From contig JBAJFG010000573.1 of the NCBI GenBank assembly GCA_037903475.1, positions 248,001 through 312,000 of the forward strand: 64,000 nt of DNA, read 5' to 3'. Below, piece by piece: positions 1 through 10,814 of this stretch. The DNA is from Ancylostoma caninum. Taxonomy: Eukaryota > Nematoda > Chromadorea > Rhabditida > Ancylostomatidae. Position numbers and translations under genes: made by a program. Under the pieces are notes generated by a model. It had not been told where the DNA came from. It worked only from the letters and a program-made list of their open reading frames with translations, and made no database searches. Numbering within the stretch: position 1 is the stretch's first letter; each line of letters opens with the position of its first letter.

Positions 1-1943
1 GCGAGATGCAGCGGCTTTTGTTTCTCACGGTGCTTCTCAACCAAGAGACGTGCAGCATGTATGGCATCAGTGGTGCCGCACCCAGCTACAAATCCGCACT
101 GGTTAGCGGAGAGCCGCACGATATCGCGAATCCTGCGGTCAATGACATGCTCAAAAACCTTCATGGTATGGGACAGCAGGCGGATAGGTCGGTAGTTAGC
201 GCAGTCAGCGGGACTGCCTTTGCGCTTCCATATCGGGATTGTGGTGCTCCGCTGCCATTCCGAGGGCACTATCTTCTCCGCCACTATCTGGTTAAAGAAC
301 CTCGCCAGCCATTCAGCAGATCCCCAGCATTGCGACTTCCATAGATCCACTGCCACGTCATCGGGACCAGTCACTTTATGTGACATCATTCGCTTCAGCG
401 CTGCCTCCGTCTCCTCGGTAGTGATTGCCTGCACGGGCCCGTAGGTTGGCGATACATAGGGAATAGGTGGATGGGCGAATTCCTCCGTCGAGACATTCTC
501 GAAGTAATCACGCCATCGCTTCATTGCCTTCCTGCGGTCCATTAGAAGGTGGCCATGCTCGTCGTTGACGCCATGGAACTTTTCGATATCTTCCATCTGA
601 CGTTTACGAGATTTCGCGAGCCGGTATATGAGCCGTTCGCCTTCCTTCGTGTCTAGCTTCTTTTCGACATCCGCGTAATGTGCGGCTTTCACCACCGCTA
701 CCGCCTTTTTCGCTGCTCTCTTCGCTTCGCAGTATTTACGCCAGCGGTCGTCTGTCTTGCTGTCCAGGAAGGCATGGTACATGCGCTTCTTCTCCCGAAC
801 CCTCGACTTCACTTCGTCCGTCCATAGCCAAGGTTGCTTGTCGGTCTTCCTTCGACCTGGTTTAGTCGCACCAAGTTCAGACCGCGCTGCCTCTACGACC
901 ACATCTGCTGCTTTCCGCCAAGTTTCCTCAACACTAGTTACAGGCGGTAGCTGAATGCGAGATATGACCGCGGCCTCTTTCTGCTTCAGTTTCCACCACT
1001 TGATTCGAGCTGGTCCGCATCTCTCCTCGTACTTCCTCTTCGGTGGAGTGATTTTCAACGAACAGATCAGTGGCCGATGTTGTGTCGCTACTGTCTCATA
1101 CGGCACGACTTTCACGTCCGTGACCAGCTTTCGATCTTGACGACGCAAAAGTACATAGTCGATCTGTGTCTTCGTATTGCCGCTATAGAAGGAAACAAGA
1201 TGAGACGTACGTTTTTGAAACCATGTGTTCGTTACGACGAGGTTGTGAGACTCGGCGTACTCCAGAATACGTTCACCGTCTTCGTTACGTGTACCGTAGC
1301 CGAACCCACCATGACAACTGTAATCGCTCCTCGTTTCTCCCACGTGACCATTGAGGTCTCCCGCAACGACAAGAGTATCCTCCTTCGGCACCTCTGCTGT
1401 CTTCTCATCAAGCAACGCCCAGAAGTCGTCCTTGATACGCTCAGAACAGCCAGTTTGCGGAGCGTATGCCGAGAAGAAGTGGAGCCGCAGTTCAACAGTG
1501 GCGATGACAATTTTCATAAGCCGATCGTCGAAACGCTGGACTTCTGCTATTGCGTCTCGGTAGCGTTCTGAGACTACGACTCCGACGCCACTTCTGGTAC
1601 CTGCGCTGCCATGGTAAATGAGTTTGTAGCCACATCCTATGTCCTTCGACTTACTGCCTGACCATCTCGTCTCCTGAACCGCGCATATGTCGATTCTTCT
1701 GCGCTCTAGTGCGGCTGCTAACTCGCACGAGCGACCTGTCAACGTGCCGACGTTCAAAGTCGCAATTCGCGTCTTGGCTACGTTGTCCTCCTTAACGACT
1801 CGCCTGCTTGCCCCCCGATGCCGCCGTTCGCGAAGCATCGGGGACCCTCGCATACTTTTCACACTAACCGGGCCCCGAAAGTGCGCGTCGACTCCCGTGT
1901 ACGCCGTAGTTTTCTTCTCAGGCACTATTGACGTCATAACCAT
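1..1943 (-). CDS. RTE-clade LINE ORF: endonuclease plus start of reverse transcriptase (partial, runs off left edge)
   Basis: Reading the minus strand in the frame whose triplets begin at plus positions divisible by 3, I found no stop from 1943 down to the window edge: 647 codons. The first ATG after an in-frame TGA (1977-1979) is at 1943. Residues ~60-290 form an apurinic-type (EEP) endonuclease: CAVQETRW with Glu91, GDLNGHVG with Asp196/Asn198, IDYVLL around Asp262, QHRP with His289. A basic linker follows, then the first RT motifs near residue 584 (ANYRPIRLLS). The endonuclease resembles the BovB-like branch of the RTE clade. Such proteins nick the target and copy the element RNA. The open frame suggests a young copy. 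The catalytic YxDD motif and the 3' end lie outside the window. Confidence 0.9.
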   Translation of the reverse strand, partial: MVMTSIVPEKKTTAYTGVDAHFRGPVSVKSMRGSPMLRERRHRGASRRVVKEDNVAKTRIATLNVGTLTGRSCELAAALERRRIDICAVQETRWSGSKSKDIGCGYKLIYHGSAGTRSGVGVVVSERYRDAIAEVQRFDDRLMKIVIATVELRLHFFSAYAPQTGCSERIKDDFWALLDEKTAEVPKEDTLVVAGDLNGHVGETRSDYSCHGGFGYGTRNEDGERILEYAESHNLVVTNTWFQKRTSHLVSFYSGNTKTQIDYVLLRRQDRKLVTDVKVVPYETVATQHRPLICSLKITPPKRKYEERCGPARIKWWKLKQKEAAVISRIQLPPVTSVEETWRKAADVVVEAARSELGATKPGRRKTDKQPWLWTDEVKSRVREKKRMYHAFLDSKTDDRWRKYCEAKRAAKKAVAVVKAAHYADVEKKLDTKEGERLIYRLAKSRKRQMEDIEKFHGVNDEHGHLLMDRRKAMKRWRDYFENVSTEEFAHPPIPYVSPTYGPVQAITTEETEAALKRMMSHKVTGPDDVAVDLWKSQCWGSAEWLARFFNQIVAEKIVPSEWQRSTTIPIWKRKGSPADCANYRPIRLLSHTMKVFEHVIDRRIRDIVRLSANQCGFVAGCGTTDAIHAARLLVEKHREKQKPLHL

Positions 1944-2377
1944 ACGACGTGACGTGGGTCTTCTTCGGCCGGCCTGTCACCACGGCCTGTCGCCGGCATT
2001 CGACTGTTGAGGGGAAGGATTCCCTTCCCCGTGGACGAGGGACTTATTTGTTAGAGGCGGCCCCAGATCGCCTCTCATGCGCTTCCCAGTCGTTAGAATG
2101 CGAGCTTTTGGCCAAATCCGGACTGCAGGATACAGCCAACATGAAGCATTAGCACACACCCACACGCGCGAGTGCGTGTTCACACTCATATGCCGGCCAT
2201 ATGTGTCGAATCCAGCACTGTCGAACTAAGGAGTCCATCCCCTAGATCTACCCGCGTCGCAGGGCAAGCGCATGGCTGCTTTTGGTCCGCGGTAAACCCC
2301 CTATCCGCCACCTGGGGTCGCGCCACGTAGCCTCGCAGCAAATCGGCTGGGATCCCTCGTAAGAGGGAGATCCGTGG
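1944..2377 (-). promoter_or_regulatory. 5' leader of the RTE element
   Basis: This untranslated leader is homologous by eye, with indels, to 27780-28212, the leader of a second RTE element in the window. The two sequences agree up to the hexamer at the distal end and then diverge at once, which places the 5' end of this element at 2377. RTE leaders carry internal promoter activity in general; no specific promoter motif is claimed here. Confidence 0.7.
2294..2377 (-). ncRNA. Candidate HDV-like self-cleaving ribozyme at the RTE 5' end
   Basis: The minus strand starts at the inferred element 5' end. A 5-nt strand (2373-2377) can pair as P1 with CGTGG (2322-2326). ATCCC followed by AGCC (P2 then P3 5' strands) resembles the HDV order. 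AGCC pairs with GGCT as P3. GGCGGATA, like the HDV J4/2 segment with its catalytic C, is followed by GGGGT, which pairs with ATCCC as P2. HDV-like ribozymes at 5' ends of RTE and R2 retrotransposons are known. Here P1 is short and the P1-P2 junction carries an extra hairpin that could compete with P2, so this is a candidate only. Confidence 0.4.
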
Positions 2378-2439
2378 AGCAATTGTCACCTAACTCCTCT
2401 GTACAAAAGGTCTGAAAAACTATTTTGCAAAACGTTTGC

Positions 2440-2510
2440 CCTGGACGGTCTTGATCCACAGACCGAGTTGCTCTGACCGAGCCACTTAACCACTACACCA
2501 CCCAATACAT
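2440..2510 (-). repeat. tRNA-like (SINE or tRNA pseudogene) fragment
   Basis: On the minus strand an A box (2490-2500, TGGTGTAGTGG) fits the pol III consensus, and an imperfect B box lies at 2447-2457. I cannot fold a complete cloverleaf, so a functional tRNA is unlikely. Confidence 0.4.
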
Positions 2511-2674
2511 GCCATGATTGTTCTTTGCATGCACATAGGTCAAAGGATTTTTCTCCCATCATGGGTGAAAAAGTTGCTTTGTAGTTCAAGCCACTGCTTG
2601 GGAATTAGCCGGAGTGATTGAAGCCGCCTATTGTGCAGGAAACACTTGAATGTTTGTTTGCAAAGCTCTGACAT

Positions 2675-2745
2675 TACAGCGGAATTGAACCATAGATCCA
2701 TTGCACGATGAACCAGCATCCTGCCCATTACACTACCGCACACCT
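2675..2745 (-). repeat. tRNA-like (SINE or tRNA pseudogene) fragment
   Basis: The minus strand has an A box match at 2725-2735 (TAGTGTAATGG) and a strong B box at 2681-2691 (GGTTCAATTCC). The anticodon and acceptor stems do not form, so this is read as a tRNA-derived repeat rather than a tRNA gene. Confidence 0.45.
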
Positions 2746-2900
2746 TTTCTGTGCATGCTGAGAGACATATGATCAATGATTTCTTGGCAAGAATGTGCTG
2801 TTGGTAATGATCTTCCTTGCATCTCCTGCAGCCCCTCGTGAATGAATGGCATAATGTGGACATGCGCGCTCGGAGCGCGGTTGTGTCGGCGAAATCGCCA

Positions 2901-2952
2901 GCGAAATCTGCATCAAAATGTACCCTTGGGTACATTTTGCTGCAGATTTCGC
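2901..2952. repeat. Near-perfect palindrome (hairpin)
   Basis: Inverted arms GCGAAATCTGCA and TGCAGATTTCGC flank a second paired block (AAAATGTACCC with GGGTACATTTT) around a 2-nt loop. There is one small asymmetry between the blocks. No gene is attached to it. Confidence 0.8.
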
Positions 2953-4682
2953 AAGGTGTCTGCGCCTCACAGAATTGCACGCTCTTTCACGCGCACTGTC
3001 CAATTATTGACTAGGTCAGACTTAGCCGCAGCTCAGCACCAACTAAGCGCAAGCTGGAAATTTCGGAAAAAGATCAGGATTTCCTCCCACTTAGATGCCA
3101 ATTTTCAATCCAAACTTTCTTAGAGCGTGTATTGGGCCTTGAAGAACATATTTCCAAAAATTGAAATCTAGTGTTAAGTGGCACTTAAGTGGGACTTACA
3201 CATCACGCTTAGATGCGAATTTCGGCCTAATTACTACCACCCAAGGTATTTAGAGCGTGACATCATTAGCGTTCAGTCACTTAATTATGATGATCAATGG
3301 GCCACTCCATTACTGCTTCGACAAGATGGTGTGACTCTCTTGTACGTGATGTATTAGAAATCGGATTTCACCTTGCTGATAGGAAGTGCTCTAGGTCTCG
3401 TATGGTCGTCGATGGGACACCGTTGACCAGCGCAATTCGATGGCGTTCATTATCTGTGTCGCAGCAGTCATGCTGCTTCCTGTCGGACAGCAGTGCGGTT
3501 CAAGCAGCCGAAGCACTCCTATTTGGAGTGAACGAAGAAGGAAACGGATCATTGTCCAGGTATACGGTTCCAGTTGCGCATTCGACTTGTTGAGACAATC
3601 AAACAGTTGGGTTAATGACGAATTGGCGCAAGAAGTCTTGCCTTTCGTACATAGCTTTGTTCTGGCGAAGGGTTGACGCAAATACTTTCCGTGTTTGTGT
3701 CTTCCCTCTTTCACCATATGTTGGCTCGTGTGCCAATTTGTTAGTTTCAGACAAATTATTTTTTGTTAATACAATACGAGCGAAGTATTATCCCTTACTT
3801 GCTTATATAATAAACGTTATATCACGGCTGTATTTTGTAGTTGGTTCCACGGTAGAAATCCGTCCCCTACCATACCATTTACCATTATTCAGTAAGTTAC
3901 GCTGTTGTCACATCGTTCATATTCTCGATACAGAACAATTGAGCATGTCGAAGCTGGCTCACTTCGGAACAATCTCTAGATCGATCAACAGGCACCATGT
4001 GTCACATCGTGGTGTCGCGAGGCATTTCATACAGTCCTATCAGGGGCTTAATTTTTCGTCAGTTGTCAATGGATCTCAGTCGGTGTCTGAGTCAACAAGC
4101 ATGGGCACTTCGAATTCTGGTTGGTTTCTATTCGTTATTTCTCGGCATTGTTCGAGAAACAGGAATCGTTGAAGGATTAGCTGCAAACATTGTAGCTAAT
4201 GTGTTGGCCACACTCTCTGGGGCGGACATGGCTTTACCTGTGACGGTTGGTACGAGCATTCTCACTGATCAATTGTGTGATAACAACATTCTCGCACTTA
4301 GTGCCTTATTACCGCCGTGTTAATCGGTCCATCGTGCAGCAGCACCATTTATCACGCATCTCCAATTTCAGCGGATGCTAGACGCACTGAACATACACCC
4401 TACGCTTTGACGAAGGAGAAACCAGGCAATTCTATATGCTCGAAGAAAGTGAGGGGCTGGAAAGGTTGTTGGAGATGGTCGCCTCTTCAAATATTATGGT
4501 AGAGGATTCGGCTTTTCATAAATTCTCAACCTAGGAATGTATTCAACATTTTTCCTCAGCTTATACACTATCAAAGTGAAATAAACCAGCTTCGCTCAAA
4601 GTTGGATTCGCTGCGGAAAAAGCCGCCGCTCAGACTCTAGAAGAGCTCTTCATGAAATGACTCTTCTTCAGAAGGCTTGAAT
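2953..4682. other. No recognisable gene
   Basis: I see no domain, splice-consistent exon chain or clear repeat boundary here. Short open frames around 3300-3720 exist on both strands without recognisable motifs. GGTTGACGCAAATACTTTCC at about 3673-3692 resembles a mariner terminal repeat but has no partner. Confidence 0.5.
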
Positions 4683-6115
4683 CTCTATTCTTTACTCTAT
4701 TCTTCATTATTTCTATTTTGAAAACAAGGTTCATTTATTGAGTGAGATTATTCATTTATTGAGTTGATTTTTTGAGTGTTTAAATGAGTTGTTTTTTTTT
4801 TTGATGGAGTAAATTTTGTTCTGTTTTTGTTTCTTTGTTTATTGCTCATTGCACATCTCTTCACCTGGAAATGCCTCAATCCAGCGCCAAGACATTTTCA
4901 GGTGAAAAAGAGGTTCGAAGAGGTGCGCCATGCGTCTCCCCGGCGAAACGAGAGTGTGCAGACAGCACCTCAGGCTGGATCCTCGCGGGACCTTCCATGT
5001 TCGCCTCATCAACCCAATTCTCAAAACCAAATCAAATGAATTCTCCATCTTGTTCCTATCTTCTGGCGTTTTCCCAGCCAATACACCATTGTGGAGCAAC
5101 CCTCCGTGTGCAGACCCATATAAGAGAGCGTTTTCAAATTACTGGGCGAAAGCACGCGCTCCTTTCTCCGTCTGTCAGCCTACCCTTTTCCACATCAATC
5201 GGCCACAGCAGACCCATCCTCCATTCCCCAGTCTTTGCGTTCCCATATTTTTTAAGCAACAACAGACCCACCCCCATCGGGGGACTCGCATCCTGGCGTT
5301 CCTTACCCCTGGCCACATTGGTCCTCTCTTAAATCCGCGAGCCCAAATCCCCCACACTTTAAATCACAGTGAACCCTTCCTCCATCGGCATAACCGTATC
5401 CATGGTACACCTGCCGCCCATCGCTGCATCCGCAAACTTTATAAATTTAGAGAGCAATGGAAGAAACTAAAAGGTTATCCAGAAAATTTGACTTATTACA
5501 TGCCTGTTCACAAGATATGTCAGAATGATCTATGACGGCGCTTCTTTTCCTACGGATGCTAAGACAAGAGCGTGCCCTATGTGAGAGGGTGCGATGGAAA
5601 TCACAGCACTCTGCATTGGAGGCTTTCAAGCAGGGCACGGGCCTCATCAAGAAGGTTCTCATCGCCCTCAACGAAAGAAGTCTGCCATTTCTCAATAAGG
5701 CCGCAGAGTGGTTATCCTTCTCCGTACGTTCTTATGAACACTATTATATCAGGAGGCAGTGAGACTGCTGGACGCGAGTCCCGCAGCGAATTGGTCATGA
5801 GAGAATTGTTGGCTCCACTGGGAGCGTATGAGGCGAACATGGAAGGTCCCGCGAGGATCCAGCCTGAGGTGCTGTCTGCACACTCTCGTTTCGCCGGGAA
5901 GACGCATGGCGCAGCTCTTCGAACCTCTTTTTCACCTGAAAATGTCTTGGCGCTGGATTAAGGCATTTCCAGGTGGAAAGGAAGTGCAATGAGCAATAAA
6001 CAAAGAAACAAAAACAGAACAAAATTTACTTCATAAAAAAAACCTCATTTAAACACTCAAAAAGTGAACATTCAAAAAGCAAACATGTTTTCAAAATAGA
6101 AATAATGAAGAATAG
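4683..6115. mobile_element. Foldback element with ~300-bp inverted arms
   Basis: The left arm (about 4683-5012) matches the reverse complement of about 5810-6115, from the ATTATTTCTATTTTGAAAAC end through the T-rich tract, the AGCGCCAAGACATTTTCAGG block and the GGATCC-containing block. The ~0.8-kb interior has a few degenerate copies of the ~60-bp minisatellite unit found at 15.9-19.2 kb and no recognisable transposase. Open frames here are repeat by-products. Confidence 0.7.
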
Positions 6116-6623
6116 ATCTTCACATCTTCAAAACTGCTATAATGTACAGGAAACTCCAAATGTACTCAGACAAGGGTTGGGACCGCGGTGCGGCTCTCTT
6201 TTGCAGAGACATGGGCGCCCTACATGCTGAGCGCCTGTGTCTCTGCCCAAGAGAGGCGCGCCGCGGTTCCAACTCTCGCCCGTATATTTGGAGTTTCCCG
6301 TAGATGATAATATGAACCTAAAAAACGACTTCAACTTCAAGCGTCGAAAAAGCACCGCTGAACCGTGGAGAAGAAAACCGTGCATTGGAGGCAGTAAAAA
6401 ACCAAAAGATCTTCAAAATTGAACATGAGCACATTAAAAATACCTGCAAGTGCAAAATGAGGTGCATTCGATGGGTAGTCACAGTCAGCGCTAACACTAC
6501 AGTCAGCGCTACTGGCGACCGCGATTCATGCGTGGAGGTTGAGCATTGTTTGTCTGCACCATCGTGCGCCGTTGGCTCGGAGTCTGTGTGGAACACCGAT
6601 GGAGCACAGTCACCTCGTTACAG

Positions 6624-6910
6624 GTGAAGCAATGAACAACACTTTTTTTCCAGTAGGGAAGTTCATCCTTGAAGATATAAACGTCCACCTAGCAAAACTG
6701 GATTATCATCTTCGCGATCTGCGAAAGCAAAGAAACACATCCAGCCGCCAGATTCCGACGCGTAGCCATGTGGAAAGTCCCAGCACTGCTGATTTGATGG
6801 ACACCACCTCAGAGTCATGTAGGTAGGTCTTCACATTTCTACTTTCATCATTAACATTGTGCAGAGCTTCATCCATTCAGATCATCTGCTTTGGTGACGC
6901 GATCGTTTGA
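6624..6910 (+). pseudogene. Two-exon gene-like fragment in the left palindrome arm
   Basis: Exon 6624-6822 follows a TTACAG acceptor and ends at an AG|GTAGGT donor. A 42-nt intron ends in TGTGCAG, and the second exon (6865-6910) joins in phase and stops at TGA. The frame is also open upstream to an ATG at 6539. The protein (about 80-110 residues) includes FILEDINVHLAKLDYHLRDL, a helix-like stretch, then a Ser/Thr-rich tail. No family is recognised. It could be a captured 3' end of a host gene or a real small gene carried by the element. Confidence 0.4.
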
Positions 6911-8177
6911 CGCCCACCTGGTACAGCAGTACAACGACAGACAATTCACTTTTATTCTGCACACTTTTTTATCTATAATACACTATTGTACTTCAGCGGC
7001 CTACTACCAACCCCAAGCTTGGAGAAATGGATTTCTCTGAGAATTTACATACAGAGGTAGTCGAGGATGCTGACCACGAAAATCATACTCATATTGTGTG
7101 ATGTTGTCGATTTCATTGATTTTCTACAAGTTGGAATCATCTCTCAGATCTCTGGAAAATTGCATGAGGAGGTATTTGAAGGTGCCGATCACGCATGTCA
7201 TCGTCGCTTTGCATTATAGTCGCAATTTCGTTGATTTACTCCGGATTTTTTCTCCGTGGCGGTGTAGTTTTCGACTTTGCCGGAGTTTTCTCCATTACGT
7301 CGACCTTTCCTTGCGAAATCATTTGGGGGCACGGCGGACCCTTTCTATGTACGCAGACAAGGGCTGGGACCGCGGCGCGGCTCTCTTTGGCAGAGACATG
7401 GGCGCCCTGGGTGTATGCCAGGAAGGACGATAGCCGTCAATAGTTGGCTATCATGAACCTGTCTGTCAATATCCCATGCAATTGTAGCCCCGTCTCTAGT
7501 CAGGTCATGGAGATTTCCAAGCGTTTCAGTTTCAGATGTTGGAGGCTTTTTACTGGTCGAGATGGTTATGCCATCACTAAATAAGGATCAATAAGAAGGA
7601 AGCAGTTAATGCATAATTTTCATTGAAATATGACATAGAAATAGTGCGCGGTGTTTCTCCTTTGTTTGCAGACCTAGAAACTCCACATTTTGCAAAGCCC
7701 CAAGCCGAATAAAGTCTTCGGTCCTTCGAACAGGGTAGTCAAGCAGGCGCATAACGCAAGGTGGGCGGGGCAACCTTTGTATGGGCTGCAGTGTGCAGCT
7801 GGCAGCTGTCACGACCTATCGTTCTTCATGACCGCCACCCGGGCGCCCTACCTGCTGAGCGCCTGTGTCTCTGCCGAAGAGAGGCACGCAGCGGCCCAAC
7901 CCTCGCCTGCGTATATTTGGAGTTTCCTGTAGATGATAATATGAACCTAAAAGAGACTTCAACTTCAGGCGTCGAAAAAGTGACAATAACAAAGTGAACA
8001 CGTAAAGCACCGCAGAACCGTGGAGAAGAAAATCGTACATTGTAGGCAGTAAAAAACCAAAAGATCTTCAAAAGTGAACATGAGCACATTAAAAAATACC
8101 TGCAAGTGCAAAATGAGGTGCATTTGATGAGTGGTCAGTGAACTCTACAAATAGAAGCAAATCTTAGGAATACGTTC

Positions 8178-8742
8178 CTATTCCTCTGGCTCTTCATTTT
8201 GGTTGTCGTCCTCCTCGGCCTTTTTCACCTGACTTCGGTATATTTCGCTGAATAGATGAAATAAGGTTTCAAGTAGTGCATAGATAGCAAGTATAACACT
8301 TACAGTATACCTGTATGCAGCAGAGAATTCCTTTTTCCGTCCGCAATCTCTCGATTTCATCTTCTTCATTAAATAGGGCGGCTCCGCTTGCTTTCATCGT
8401 GTCGATTACGAAGTCTAAAAGTTGCTTATACACCAAATTGTGGGATTGTTGAACTATAACGAAATCGACTTATCAACGATGATCTGGTATGGCAATTCAA
8501 TGAAGTCATTTGCGTGCGGTCGTTTACGCGCCCTGACGTTCATCCGGTCGGTGGGTCGTAAGCCTGAAAATAGGAAATTAGAGTGAAGAAATACTGAGGA
8601 AGACGTAATATCTACCTGATTGCCTTGGTGACTATATCTTTCACAAATTGTCTGAAGAGTTTATGCGTGTCGTTCTCCTTGACGACCTTTGGAAACATCT
8701 TGCTGTTCTCGAGCCCCAATAACACTTCCGTAAGAGAACAGC
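8178..8742 (-). pseudogene. Decayed or unresolved multi-exon gene fragment inside the palindrome spacer
   Basis: Minus-strand exon 8742-8616 follows a T-rich TTTTAG acceptor, encodes ~41 residues (LTEVLLGLENSKMFPKVV is part) and ends at an AG|GTAGAT donor. A typical 52-nt intron ends in TTTTCAG at 8564. Beyond it two blocks look coding: 8561-8458 (contains RKRPHANDFIELPYQIIVDK) and 8453-8311 (contains QLLDFVIDTMKA and ALFNEEDEIERL), the latter ending at an AG|GTATAC donor. The frames do not join cleanly, so either splicing is more complex than I can resolve or the gene is broken. The LFNE stretch faintly recalls FAN1 nucleases; I would not assign it. Confidence 0.35.
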
Positions 8743-9782
8743 CTAAAAAAAGAACTGGCAGGCTTTGCATTGATCCTTGCCACAACAAATCAGTTACGGA
8801 CCTGGCCCATAACGAGATTCGGGTATAGCGTAGTCACAGCGGCGGGTTCGTACCCCGGCGAGCCAAAGTGATAGGCGAGTGATAGTGGCGTAGATCCGCA
8901 CTCGTCTCCTCCCTTCTTGTCATTTGCCGCTGTAAGGAGCTCGCAGTCTCCGCCGATCTTGCCAAGAGGGCCATGGAGATGTTAATCTGAACGGCCAATA
9001 AACAAAAAAAACTGTGCAAATGAGTCTAAATAAAGACAACCTGAAGAACCATTTCTATCTATTGGTGGATCAAAGTTTCCAGATCACCCTTGCTAAGTCT
9101 ATTATATTCATTCGCAAGTCTCACAAGACGGACCAATATGACTGCTGAAACGCGCCAGCTTAGTGGACATCTTGAGAAAATATAAATAAGATACTATTGT
9201 GCCTCAGGGTGGTCGCATTAGGGTGCTGATCACGAATATCATACTCAATTTGCATGGCAACATCGACTTTTTTTGATTCTACCGATTTTTTCCAAGACTG
9301 GACACCACTTCGAATCTTCCTGGAAAGTTGCATATAGAGGTTTTTGAAGGTGTTGGTAACGAATATGATAAAGATTTCGCAAGGAAAGGTCGACGTAATG
9401 GAGAAAACTCCGGCAAAGTCGAAAACTACACCGCCACGGAGAAAAAATCCGGAGTAAATCAACGAAATTGCGACTATAATGCAAAGCGACGATGATATGC
9501 GTGATCGGCACCTTCAAATACCTCCTCATGCAATTTTCCAGAGATCTGAGAAATGATTCCAACTTGTAGAAAATCAATGAAATCGACAACATCACACAAT
9601 ATGAGTATGATTTTCGTTGTCAGCATCCTCGACTACCTCTGTATGTAAATTCTCAGAGAAATCCATTTCTCCAAGCTTGGGGTTGGTAGTAGGCCGCTGA
9701 AGTACAATAGTGTATTATAGATAAAAAAGTGTGCAGAATAAAAGTGAATTGTCTGTCGTTGTACTGCTGTACCAGGTGGGCG

Positions 9783-10069
9783 TCAAACGATCGCGTCACC
9801 AAAGCAGATGATCTGAATGGATGAAGCTCTGCACAATGTTAATGATGAAAGTAGAAATGTGAAGACCTACCTACATGACTCTGAGGTGGTGTCCATCAAA
9901 TCAGCAGTGCTGGGACTTTCCACATGGCTACGCGTCGGAATCTGGCGGCTGGATGTGTTTCTTTGCTTTCGCAGATCGCGAAGATGATAATCCAGTTTTG
10001 CTAGGTGGACGTTTATATCTTCAAGGATGAACTTCCCTACTGGAAAAAAAGTGTTGTTCATTGCTTCAC
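9783..10069 (-). pseudogene. Mirror copy of the two-exon gene-like fragment in the right arm
   Basis: This is the reverse-complement counterpart of 6624-6910: same splice sites, same frame, open upstream to an ATG at 10154. The upstream part differs from the left copy by only a few residues (for example His to Tyr and Pro to Ser-adjacent changes). Near-identity is expected from recent duplication or gene conversion between arms, so it is not by itself evidence of selection. Confidence 0.4.
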
Positions 10070-10814
10070 CTGTAACGAGGTGACTGTGCTCCATCAGTGT
10101 TCCACACAGACTCCGAGCCAACGGCGCACGATAGTGCAGACAAACAATGCTCAACCTCCACGCATGAATCGCGGTCGCCAGTAGCGCTGACTGTAGTGTT
10201 AGCGCTGACTGTGACTACCCATCGAATGCACCTCATTTTGCACTTGCAGGTATTTTTAATGTGCTCATGTTCAATTTTGAAGATCTTTTGGTTTTTTACT
10301 GCCTCCAATGCACGGTTTTCTTGTCCACGGTTCAGCGGTGCTTTACGTGTTCACATTGTTATTGTCACTTTTTCGACGCTTGAAGTTGAAGTCGTTTTTT
10401 AGGTTCATATTATCATCTACGGGAAACTCCAAATATACGGGCGAGAGTTGGAACCGCGGCGCGCCTCTCTTGGGCAGAGACACAGGCGCTCAGCATGTAG
10501 GGCGCCCATGTCTCTGCAAAAGAGAGCCGCACCGCTGTCCCAACCCTTGTCTGAGTACATTTGGAGTTTCCTGTACATTATAGCAGTTTTGAAGATGTGA
10601 AGATCTATTCTTCATTATTTCTATTTTGAAAACATGTTTGCTTTTTGAATGTTCACTTTTTGAGTGTTTAAATGAGGTTTTTTTTTATGAAGTAAATTTT
10701 GTTCTGTTTTTGTTTCTTTGTTTATTGCTCATTGCACTTCCTTTCCACCTGGAAATGCCTTAATCCAGCGCCAAGACATTTTCAGGTGAAAAGGAGGTTC
10801 GAGAAGGTGTGCAT

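Larger units (their letters stand above)
5907..10814. mobile_element. Large palindrome: ~1.4-kb arms (5907-7318 and 9375-10814) around a 2-kb spacer
   Basis: Each left-arm position maps to a right-arm position by a constant sum (16693) from 6539 to 7318, with few differences. The left arm lacks ~28 bp near 6352 that the right arm and a third, diverged direct copy (about 7835-8130) retain, so this is a left-arm deletion. The distal ends are the same terminal sequence as in the 4683-6115 foldback. Both arms also contain a strong inner hairpin (about 6155-6300 and its mirror). This is a foldback-type element or an inverted duplication; no transposase was recognised. Confidence 0.8.

Noticed and set aside
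1077..1571. 164-codon plus-strand frame
   Set aside because: Shadow of the minus-strand RTE endonuclease frame, which has recognisable catalytic motifs.
4930..5535. 201-codon open frame
   Set aside because: Starts in a foldback arm and runs through degenerate minisatellite units; no domain and no conservation between copies.
8834..9019. Gene on the minus strand, or tRNA near 8840-8862
   Set aside because: GGGTTCGTACCCC looks like a T-arm, but no A box or cloverleaf could be built, and the overlapping frame has no splice support.
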